Assembly (NCBI GenBank): GCA_938038265.1
Contig: CALHRC010000189.1
Span: 1-38,424 of the forward strand
Length of the DNA: 38,424 nucleotides
Reading direction: 5' to 3'
Source of the DNA: an uncultured bacterium
GTDB lineage: Bacteria; Spirochaetota; Leptospiria; Turneriellales; Turneriellaceae
Shown here: piece by piece, positions 32,231 through 38,424 of the stretch
Layout: every line of letters begins with the position of its first letter
How positions within the stretch are numbered: position 1 is the first letter of the stretch
The notes under the pieces: model-generated
The model's input: only the letters and a program-made list of their open reading frames with translations
Database searches by the model: none
What the model was told of the DNA's origin: nothing
Program-made: the position numbers and the translations under genes

Positions 32231-32278
32231 CCTTATTATCTGCTTGACGCACCATATAAAACCTGCTTCTTCCAATCC

Positions 32279-32746
32279 ATGCGGTATTTAACTGCCATAA
32301 CTATGCTGCTGGTGCTACTAGGTGGATGTAAAGCCCGAATTTTTACCGACGTTTCAGTAGAGCTAAAGAACCTGGAAGATGTTTTCCCGGGAGAATTCCG
32401 GGGAGAGACGCTTGAATTGCGGCGTAAAGACAGCGCTTTGCGTATGGGCGCGCGCGAGTATCTGGTAGGGCTTTATGGCGCCCAAGCCAGTTTTCAGGCC
32501 TGGGAATTTGACGAACCACCGGCCGCTAAAGAGGCTCTTGCCAATCTAGAGCGGCAAAAAAAAGAAGAGACAATGCAAAGTTTCAGTTCTGAGCGCAGCA
32601 CAGAATATCGTTTTGATTATACACTTGAAGCCGGCGAGGCGGGGATTATGTTTACCAATAAGGTTTTTCTCTTCGCGATTGAAGCGCCGAACTATGACCG
32701 TCTGGTGGAATTTTTAAAAGTGGCAAATATTGCCAGAATACAATAA
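32279..32746 (+). CDS. Small lipoprotein of unknown function
   Basis: 155 residues from ATG 32279. The signal peptide MRYLTAITMLLVLLGGC ends in a lipobox (LLGGC). The mature part is mixed alpha/beta, with a charged helix (KEALANLERQKKEETMQSF) and a final segment APNYDRLVEFLKVANIARIQ. I do not recognise the family. The open frame extends 44 codons upstream into the GC-rich repeat; that part is not counted. The iterated element forms codons 6-9 of the signal peptide (AITM). The FecR-like lipoprotein gene follows after 10 bases, so both are likely one transcript. Confidence 0.72.
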   Translation: MRYLTAITMLLVLLGGCKARIFTDVSVELKNLEDVFPGEFRGETLELRRKDSALRMGAREYLVGLYGAQASFQAWEFDEPPAAKEALANLERQKKEETMQSFSSERSTEYRFDYTLEAGEAGIMFTNKVFLFAIEAPNYDRLVEFLKVANIARIQ

Positions 32747-32756
32747 GGGGGATGGC

Positions 32757-33752
32757 ATGAAACAATTAGCGGGGTTTTTAGTTGTTTTGCTGGCGTTGGT
32801 CGGCTGTAAAAAAGAAGAGAAAAAAGCAGTGAAATCAGAGCGAGCTGCCGTTGTAACCTTTGTCAAAGGCACGGAAGCCCGTATTGATCGCGAAGGGTCT
32901 GGTATTGCGGTTAAACCGGGGGAGTTTGTTTTTGTCAAAGATGTTCTGGTTACCGGAGCAAAGTCGAATATCGATTTGCAGTTATCTGAAGATCGGGTGG
33001 TTAAGATTAGCGAGAAGAGTCGGGTTGAGATCAGCGAAATGCTGGCAACCATTGACGGGGCTACGAATGACAGTCTGAATTTGGTTGCCGGCGGTATTTA
33101 TTCCAAAGTAGGTAAGTTGTCAAAAGGTTCCAGTTTCTCTGTACGTACCCCTACTGCGGTGGCGGGTGTACGCGGTACGGAATTTTATGTTGAGTCAGAC
33201 GAGCAGGGCCAGAGCTCGATCTCTGTTACCGGCGGTAAGGTTGAGGTTGAGTCAGTGACAGGGGAGAAGTCTGTTGTTGAAGAAGGCCAAAAAGCCGAAG
33301 TAAAAAAAGATGGTAAAGTGGAAGAGAAGGGGCTTGCCCAGGCAGAAATTGCTAAATTGAAAGGATATGGCGATATCAAGGCATTTGACAAAGCAGAGTT
33401 TGCCGGAATCAGTGACAAATTAAAAGATGTGAAGCTGCTTAAAGAGAAAAAAATGAATTTTAACGAGTTACAGCAGCAGTTCTCGCCCGGTGGTGGCAAA
33501 AAAAGCGATGTTCTGGATGAGCAGGGTAAAGACCTTAAGGAAAAAGGTGAACAGCAGATGCAGCAAATGAAGTCGAAGGGGGATGAGCTGCGTAAATCTC
33601 TTTCGCCCGATGCGATGAAAGGCGATAGTCTCAAAAGTGACGCTTTAAAAAAAGCGGATGATATTAACACTCCGGATACTGGTAAGGCTGATAAAAAAGT
33701 AGAAGAAGGCAAGAAGGAGCTCGATAAGTTAAAGAAGAAAAAGTTATTCTGA
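32757..33752 (+). CDS. FecR-domain lipoprotein with a Lys-rich helical tail
   Basis: 331 residues, with signal peptide and lipobox MKQLAGFLVVLLALVGC and AAGGGGG before the ATG. Residues about 30-185 form a FecR domain: ARIDREGSGIAVKPGEFVFV, SNIDLQLSEDRVVKISEKSRVEI, SFSVRTPTAVAGVRGTEFYV and SVTGGKVEVESVTGEKSVVEEGQKA. The last 130 residues are charged and helical (KEKGEQQMQQMKSKGDEL). The classic partner FecI/FecA genes are absent, so it is a free FecR-type envelope protein, as is common in spirochaetes. The domain may bind peptidoglycan or other envelope parts; that is unproven. The gene is followed by mqnD after 2 bases. Confidence 0.85.
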   Translation: MKQLAGFLVVLLALVGCKKEEKKAVKSERAAVVTFVKGTEARIDREGSGIAVKPGEFVFVKDVLVTGAKSNIDLQLSEDRVVKISEKSRVEISEMLATIDGATNDSLNLVAGGIYSKVGKLSKGSSFSVRTPTAVAGVRGTEFYVESDEQGQSSISVTGGKVEVESVTGEKSVVEEGQKAEVKKDGKVEEKGLAQAEIAKLKGYGDIKAFDKAEFAGISDKLKDVKLLKEKKMNFNELQQQFSPGGGKKSDVLDEQGKDLKEKGEQQMQQMKSKGDELRKSLSPDAMKGDSLKSDALKKADDINTPDTGKADKKVEEGKKELDKLKKKKLF

Positions 33753-33754
33753 TC

Positions 33755-34612
33755 ATGAGGGAGGTATCGCTGGCTATAAGTCCTTGCCCGAATGATACCT
33801 TTGCTTTTTATCATTTTATACACTCGCCGGCCTTGCGGGGCCGGTTTCGGGTGGTACATCCTCTGTATGCAGACATCCAGCAGTTAAATGAGTTGGCCCT
33901 GGCTGGAGACCCCGATATTGTCAAGGTTTCTTTTCTCGTGGCTGGTGAGTTGTTGCATAGTTATGACTTACTCCCTTCTGGGGGTGCTATTGGGTATGGG
34001 GTCGGGCCTTTATTATTGGCCCCGCCGTGGGGGCTCCAGGTAGCAAAAGGTCAATCATTGCGGGTAGGTTTGCCAGGCAAGAATACATCCGCCCACCTGT
34101 TGTTTGAATATTACGCGAACCATACCCACTTACGGCATAGTTATGGCATTACCAAGCAGCATATGCTTTTTTCAGAGGTTATGCAGCGGTTGCAGGATGG
34201 TTCTCTTGATCTTGGCGTGGTGATTCATGAGGGGCGTTTTGTGTACCAGGCAGAAGGACTGCAGTTACAAGAGGATTTAGGTGCTTTCTGGGAACGAAAT
34301 AGTGGTTATCCGGTGCCTTTGGGGGCTATTCTTGTCAGAAAAACTCTGTCGGATGAGATTAAAGAAGATATTCGTTTGACTTTAAGGAAGAGTATTGAAC
34401 GCGCAATGGCGTCTTTTACGGCCCGGGATTCAGGTTATATGGCAGATATTTTACCATTTGTAGCCCGACATGCCCAGGAACTGTCTCCTGGGGTAATGGA
34501 AGCACATATAAGCACTTATGTGACCCAGGAGACCATTGAGTTGTCCCAGCAGGCGTTGGCGGGTGTTCAGTTCTTCTGGCAGCAGGGTAAAACACTGCTT
34601 GCAGGCTCCTGA
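33755..34612 (+). CDS. mqnD: 1,4-dihydroxy-6-naphthoate synthase
   Basis: 285 residues of the periplasmic-binding-protein fold. The start AISPCPNDTFAFYHFIH is the MqnD hallmark. VSFLVAGELLHSYDLLPSGGAIGYGVGPLLL and VGLPGKNTSAHLLFEYY follow, with the catalytic-site histidine region in LGVVIHEGRFVY. The enzyme converts cyclic de-hypoxanthine futalosine to 1,4-dihydroxy-6-naphthoate in the futalosine route to menaquinone. The other mqn genes are outside the window. Two copies of the iterated element lie in the gene, each read as HSY. It follows the FecR gene at once, which may be chance. Confidence 0.93.
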   Translation: MREVSLAISPCPNDTFAFYHFIHSPALRGRFRVVHPLYADIQQLNELALAGDPDIVKVSFLVAGELLHSYDLLPSGGAIGYGVGPLLLAPPWGLQVAKGQSLRVGLPGKNTSAHLLFEYYANHTHLRHSYGITKQHMLFSEVMQRLQDGSLDLGVVIHEGRFVYQAEGLQLQEDLGAFWERNSGYPVPLGAILVRKTLSDEIKEDIRLTLRKSIERAMASFTARDSGYMADILPFVARHAQELSPGVMEAHISTYVTQETIELSQQALAGVQFFWQQGKTLLAGS

Positions 34613-34632
34613 GAGTAGCATAGTTATGGCTT

Positions 34633-35226
34633 ATGGTGAATCCAATATTTGATACCGACAAAGCTCGATTAGAGTTAAAGGCGGCTATCCAACAATATTC
34701 TTTTCGGGAGGATCACGACAAACTATTTACCCTCGCATCCGGTAAGCAGAGCCCTTATTATTTTGACCTGAAGCAGACCCTGTTACAGCCCCGGTATTTA
34801 AAGTTGGCTGCTGGCTTGCTTTTGCAGTCAATCCACCGCTATTGCCCCCACGCGAAAGCAGCGGGGGGGCTAACTATGGGGGCGGATCCCCTGACGTATG
34901 CCATAACTATGGCGGATAACGACCAAGGTGGCAGCTTGCTGCCCTTGGTCGTTCGCAAACAGGCCAAAGACCATGGGAGTAAAAAGCCGGTCGAGGGAGC
35001 CTTAAGTATGCTGCAAGCCGGCGATCCTGTTTTGTTGTTGGAGGATGTCATAACTACGGGAATGTCCGCTCTGCTCGCGTATGAAGTTATAGTCTCATTG
35101 GGTTTTCAGATAAGCCATTGCTTTGCAGTATTGGATCGCGATGAAGGGGGGCGTGGCGCTTTGCAACAGCGCGGCATTGAACTACATACTTTATTTACTA
35201 TAGATGATTTCAGGAGTCGGACATGA
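34633..35226 (+). CDS. pyrE: Orotate phosphoribosyltransferase
   Basis: 197 residues, making OMP from orotate and PRPP in pyrimidine synthesis. Visible: FTLASGKQSPYYFDLKQTLL (N-terminal substrate loop), GGLTMGADPLTYAI, VVRKQAKDHGSKKPVEGAL (flexible catalytic loop with lysines) and the PRPP motif VLLLEDVITTGMSALL. The ATG has no clear ribosome site; the iterated element (34619-34628) occupies that position. Another copy at 34902 is inside the gene. The stop overlaps the malQ start as ATGA. Confidence 0.94.
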   Translation: MVNPIFDTDKARLELKAAIQQYSFREDHDKLFTLASGKQSPYYFDLKQTLLQPRYLKLAAGLLLQSIHRYCPHAKAAGGLTMGADPLTYAITMADNDQGGSLLPLVVRKQAKDHGSKKPVEGALSMLQAGDPVLLLEDVITTGMSALLAYEVIVSLGFQISHCFAVLDRDEGGRGALQQRGIELHTLFTIDDFRSRT

Positions 35227-37166
35227 AGTATCAATATGGTTCCCAGAAAATTACCGGTGTTGCCATACCCGTTTCATCACTGGTGTCTGAAAAATCCTGT
35301 GGGATAGGCGAGTTTGCCGATTTGCCGCTTCTGGCGGAATGGTGTGCTGCCCGAGGCATCAAGCTGATACAGATATTGCCCGTGAATGACACCGGTACAG
35401 AACCCACTCCGTATTCTGCCCAAAGTTCCCTGGCATTGAATCCTGTTTACCTGCGTTTCGAGGATATTCCCGGATATGCCCAATATCTAACAGAGATCAA
35501 GACTTTTCGCACTGAGCAGAAAGTTAAGCGGCGGGTAGATTATCGGGCGGTATATGCCTTTAAGGTGAATATTCTGCGCCGGATGTATAAAGACCAGAAG
35601 AAAGCAATTCCATCCGACCCTGAGATTTTGAAGTTTTTGTCAGATAATGATTGGTTGAAAGTATATGCCGTTTACAAGGAGCTGAAAGAGCGTCATGACC
35701 AGCGTTCCTGGCAGGATTGGGGTCAGTTCAGGGATCCTCATGTTTCTTTTATTGACGACTATTTTGAGCGGCATCGTGAGGAGTTATTCTTTTATGTCTG
35801 GGTGCAGTGGTTGTTGGATCGCCAGTTGCGGCAGGCGGTCTTTTCTTGTGAATCGAGGGGGGTGATGTTAAAGGGGGATATCCCCATTTTGATGAATGAG
35901 GACAGTGTCGATGTTTGGGCGCAGCGGGAGTTTTTTGATTTGCGTTATCGTGCGGGGGCTCCACCGGATATGTATTCTATTGAGGGACAGAACTGGGGAT
36001 TTCCCGTTTATGAGTGGAGTGCACTTAGAAGCCATAACTATGCCTGGTGGCGCAGGCGAATTGCCCGGGCAGATCGCTATTATCATGCGTACCGAATTGA
36101 CCATGTATTGGGATTTTTCAGAATATGGCGGATACCAGATAGTGAATATTCTGGCCTAATGGGCCATTATTCCCCTGCATCATACATTTCGCGCGAAGAT
36201 CTTCAGGAGAATGGTTTCGATAACGGCCGTATCCGTTGGTTATCGGTACCACACATCGCCGGTCATGAGATTTCAGCTGCTTTGGGTGATAATTCAGGCA
36301 TAGTTATGGCTCAATATCTCGACCAGATCGAAAATCAGGATCTCTATCTGCTCAAGGATAGCATCGCATCCGAGAAAGCAATTGCTAATTTGCCAGAAAA
36401 TCAGCAAATCAAAGATTTTCTGCTGTATTGGCACCGCCAGCGGGCTCTGCTGCCACTTGAGAATGATAACTTCTTCCCTTTCTGGAACCGCAGAGATGTT
36501 TATTCCTATAAGTCTTTAGAAGAAGAGGAGCAAAAACGACTCGAAAACCTGATAAAAAAGCACGAGCAACAATCAGAGCAGATATGGGAACAACAAGCCC
36601 GTGAGTTGCTGGCTATTATGCAACAGGATCATGAAATGCTGGTTTGTGCGGAAGACCTGGGCGCTGTGCCCGATTGTTTACCCCAAGTGCTCTCTGATCT
36701 GCAGATACTTGGCTTGCGGGTGGAACGCTGGACGCGGGATTATAAATCTGCAAGCCATAACTATGTCCCAGTCAAGGAATATCCTGAGCTATCAGTAGCT
36801 ACCAGCTCTGTGCATGACTCATCTACCCTGCGCGGTTGGTGGCAAGAAGAATTTGATAAATCCCTATACCTTAAACACATAGGGGTGGATGTAGCTCCCG
36901 AGCCGGAACTTTCACCCATACTGGCTGAAGCTATCCTCAAAAATCTGGCAAAATCTGCTGCCAGGCTTCTAATCATCCCCCTCCAGGATTTTCTGGCTCT
37001 TGATGCTGAAACCCGTTTGGTCAGAGCAGATGAAGAGCGGATCAACATACCAGGGACAGTCAATGACACCAACTGGAGCTATCGCATACCAATGACGCTG
37101 GAAGCTCTGCTATCGGGCTATTCGGCATTAAACAGAAAAATTAATTCAATATCAAATAGAGCATAA
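35223..37166 (+). CDS. malQ: 4-alpha-glucanotransferase (amylomaltase, GH77)
   Basis: 647 residues, transferring alpha-1,4-glucan chains between maltodextrins. GH77 motifs: GDIPILMNEDSVDVWA, the substrate-binding GQNWGFPVYEW, the nucleophile aspartate in YRIDHVLGFFRIW, the acid/base glutamate in VCAEDLGAVPDC and the transition-state aspartate in TSSVHDSSTLRGWW. It is a little longer than the usual bacterial enzyme (about 500), with an insert of charged helices at about 360-460 (EEEEQKRLENLIKKHEQQSE). Three copies of the iterated element are inside. It overlaps pyrE by 4 bases although the pathways differ. Confidence 0.94.
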   Translation: MKYQYGSQKITGVAIPVSSLVSEKSCGIGEFADLPLLAEWCAARGIKLIQILPVNDTGTEPTPYSAQSSLALNPVYLRFEDIPGYAQYLTEIKTFRTEQKVKRRVDYRAVYAFKVNILRRMYKDQKKAIPSDPEILKFLSDNDWLKVYAVYKELKERHDQRSWQDWGQFRDPHVSFIDDYFERHREELFFYVWVQWLLDRQLRQAVFSCESRGVMLKGDIPILMNEDSVDVWAQREFFDLRYRAGAPPDMYSIEGQNWGFPVYEWSALRSHNYAWWRRRIARADRYYHAYRIDHVLGFFRIWRIPDSEYSGLMGHYSPASYISREDLQENGFDNGRIRWLSVPHIAGHEISAALGDNSGIVMAQYLDQIENQDLYLLKDSIASEKAIANLPENQQIKDFLLYWHRQRALLPLENDNFFPFWNRRDVYSYKSLEEEEQKRLENLIKKHEQQSEQIWEQQARELLAIMQQDHEMLVCAEDLGAVPDCLPQVLSDLQILGLRVERWTRDYKSASHNYVPVKEYPELSVATSSVHDSSTLRGWWQEEFDKSLYLKHIGVDVAPEPELSPILAEAILKNLAKSAARLLIIPLQDFLALDAETRLVRADEERINIPGTVNDTNWSYRIPMTLEALLSGYSALNRKINSISNRA

Positions 37167-37205
37167 ACCACTTGTCGGCCAATGTTATGGCTGGAGCTTA
37201 GGTTT

Positions 37206-38042
37206 ATGAATTCGCCTCTAACCCAGCAGGAATTGCAGGAAGCTTATGAATTTTTAAGCAAAAAGGCGGATTTCCCGCTACAGGCTGGGATTATTCTCGG
37301 TTCCGGTCTTGGGGACCTGGCAGATCTGCTGGAGCGAAAAATCTCTGTTCCATTTCATGAGATCCCCCATTTTCCTGCTTCCGGTGTGGCAGGTCACAAA
37401 GGCGTATTTCATTTCGGATTTCTTGATAATGTAGCAGTCGCTGTCATGCAGGGTAGGGTTCATTATTATGAAGGGAATCACCCTTCGCGGGTTACCATAG
37501 GGGTAAGGCTTATGGCCTTGCTTGGGGTACGCTCTCTTATTGTCACCAATGCTGCTGGGGCTGTAAATCCGAATTTCAAACCGGGAGACTTAATGTTGAT
37601 AACTGATCACCTAAATCTGACAGGTGCGAACGCTCTGCTTGGCGCGCATGTGCCGGAATGGGGGGAGCGCTTTGTGGATATGAGTGAAGCCTATTCGCTA
37701 CAGCTCCTTAGTTATGCCAGAGAAGTCGGGGAAGCCGGCAATATCATACTCCAAGAAGGGGTCTATTGTGCTATGTCGGGTCCAACCTATGAGACCCCAG
37801 CAGAAGTACGGATGATACAACGATTGGGCGGTGATGCCGTCGGTATGAGTACTGTTTACGAAGTTATGGCTGCCCGGCAGATGGATATGCGAGTTTTAGG
37901 AGTCAGTCTTATCAGCAACATGGGAGCCGGTATTCTGCAGCAACCGCTAAACCACGAAGAAGTAATGGAGACCGCAGCGCGGAGAAAAACCGATTTTATC
38001 AACCTCATAAGGGGGGTCATCTTTCTTATCGATAAAGAGTAA
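37206..38042 (+). CDS. Purine nucleoside phosphorylase (trimeric class)
   Basis: 278 residues. Key features: phosphate-binding GIILGSGLGDLADL, FPASGVAGHKGVFHFG, GRVHYYEGNHPSRV, NAAGAVNPNFKPGDLMLITDHLNLTG, GVYCAMSGPTYETPAEVRMIQRLGGDAVGMSTVYEVMAARQ and the base-binding asparagine in SLISNMGAG. It splits inosine/guanosine (or adenosine, depending on type) with phosphate for purine salvage. ATG 37206 is preferred over ATG 37182 because GGAG lies upstream and the family begins near it. Sequence after it (38043-38106) is AT-rich with T-runs but shows no stem. Confidence 0.93.
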   Translation: MNSPLTQQELQEAYEFLSKKADFPLQAGIILGSGLGDLADLLERKISVPFHEIPHFPASGVAGHKGVFHFGFLDNVAVAVMQGRVHYYEGNHPSRVTIGVRLMALLGVRSLIVTNAAGAVNPNFKPGDLMLITDHLNLTGANALLGAHVPEWGERFVDMSEAYSLQLLSYAREVGEAGNIILQEGVYCAMSGPTYETPAEVRMIQRLGGDAVGMSTVYEVMAARQMDMRVLGVSLISNMGAGILQQPLNHEEVMETAARRKTDFINLIRGVIFLIDKE

Positions 38043-38106
38043 CTTTTTTTGCCATAATTATATTTTTTTTCTGCATTTTTGCAAATTTTCGCGATTTCTC
38101 TGGGTA

Positions 38107-38130
38107 TATATCTATAGTATGATAGATATA
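38107..38130. promoter_or_regulatory. Inverted repeat across a start codon, candidate operator
   Basis: TATATCTA (38107-38114) and TAGATATA (38123-38130) are perfect 8-base arms with an 8-base gap that contains the ATG at 38119. Ribbon-helix-helix proteins commonly repress their own genes from such AT-rich inverted repeats, so this may be an autoregulatory site. Confidence 0.45.
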
Positions 38131-38424
38131 GTAAAAACCAGTTTCAGCGTCAGTGAAACAACATACCAGCTGATCCAAGCAGCAGCCCAAAAGTCAGGGA
38201 AATCAGTCTCTGAAATTGTGCGAACCCTTTTTCTGAAAATTATATCTCAGAATATAAACGCGAGTCCATCCTCACGCGCTACCATTGAGTATGCTGTCGG
38301 GCCCAATAACAGAAAGATCTACGTCAGCATACCGTCAGGCATGTCGCAGGCATTAGGTTCCCTAAGGAGCTGGCGTCGGTTGTCAATCAGCGCTTTATTG
38401 GAATCAGCGGTTCAATTTTTGTCT
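38119..38424 (+). CDS. Ribbon-helix-helix-like protein with two motif copies (3' truncated)
   Basis: An open frame of 102 codons runs off the window. Two RHH/CopG-like units are seen: VKTSFSVSETTYQLIQAAAQ plus KSGKSVSEIVRTLFLKII (about residues 5-43), and KIYVSIPSGMSQALGSL plus RRLSISALLESAVQFLS (about residues 67-102). Each has the beta-strand with alternating residues followed by two helices. Two units in one chain would give a single-chain pseudo-dimer. Partner genes, for example a toxin or plasmid-type gene, are beyond the end. No ribosome site precedes the ATG, so the transcript may be leaderless. Confidence 0.6.
   Translation, partial: MIDIVKTSFSVSETTYQLIQAAAQKSGKSVSEIVRTLFLKIISQNINASPSSRATIEYAVGPNNRKIYVSIPSGMSQALGSLRSWRRLSISALLESAVQFLS

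Larger units (their letters stand above)
31567..36765. repeat. Dense cluster of the iterated 10-mer CATAGTTATG / CATAACTATG
   Basis: Thirteen exact copies start at 31567, 31717, 31952, 32044, 32064, 32296, 33956, 34136, 34619, 34902, 36033, 36299 and 36756. Only one other copy (3359) exists in the remaining 33 kb. Flanks often extend it to GCCATAACTATGGC. Copies lie in spacers, at the 5' edge of tRNA-Arg and inside five genes, read as HSY, HNY, ITM or IVM depending on frame and strand. Confidence 0.85.

Noticed and set aside
32147-32278. N-terminal extension of the small lipoprotein
   Set aside because: The extension is translated GC-rich repeat, while a complete signal peptide with lipobox starts at 32279.
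36601-36798. Shadow frames within malQ and other large genes
   Set aside because: They have no family features and lie within strongly supported genes.

Overview
The window carries about 30 protein genes, two tRNA genes and several families of short dispersed repeats. The gene content (bactofilin next to an M23-type protein, DUF327, FecR and FG-GAP surface proteins, class II B12-dependent ribonucleotide reductase, the futalosine menaquinone enzyme MqnD, many TPR proteins) suggests a Gram-negative spirochaete-like bacterium, possibly related to Leptospirales. This is inferred from family content only; no marker gene settles the lineage.

Layout. 1-2350: tail of an LptF/LptG-type permease, converging on a metF-cysQ-like pair with a 1-base stop/start overlap. 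2432-5833: a tight plus-strand run of degenerate LytM/M23 membrane protein, bactofilin, YaaR/DUF327 protein, methylguanine-DNA methyltransferase and an AcuC-like deacetylase. 6029-9429: panD with its own promoter, a GNAT acetyltransferase, a CAP-domain exported protein, an alpha/beta hydrolase on the minus strand and a GST-like protein. 9554-11153: two overlapping genes for membrane-anchored proteins of unknown function. 11511-16719: a five-gene operon (exported coiled-coil protein, PAS histidine kinase, receiver plus RsbW-like ATPase protein, ABC ATPase, FtsX-like permease) that looks like one signalling and envelope unit. 16765-17967: an NrnA-like DHH phosphoesterase behind tRNA-Lys on the minus strand. 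18051-25853: large exported TPR proteins (one with a C39-like domain), a BFD-type [2Fe-2S] protein and a large protein with a degenerate cNMP-like N-terminus. 25896-26395: a repeat, a candidate structured RNA with a clear terminator, and the nrdJ promoter. 26396-31519: nrdJ and a CxxCH/FG-GAP exported protein. 31520-32278: repeat-rich spacer with tRNA-Arg(CCG). 32279-38042: two lipoproteins, mqnD, pyrE, malQ and a purine nucleoside phosphorylase. 38119-end: start of a gene with two ribbon-helix-helix-like motifs.

The most unusual signal is at the DNA level. The 10-mer CATAACTATG (or its complement CATAGTTATG) occurs 14 times, 13 of them within 5.2 kb (31567-36765), in spacers, at a tRNA edge and inside coding sequences in more than one reading frame. 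A second class of palindromes centred on GGAATTCC forms adjacent pairs (GATGGGGAATTCCCTATC with GTTCAGGAATTCCTGAAC) at five intergenic loci, and these join longer structured repeats of about 100 bp. Together they resemble REP/BIME-like or uptake-sequence-like systems, but I cannot assign them to a known family.
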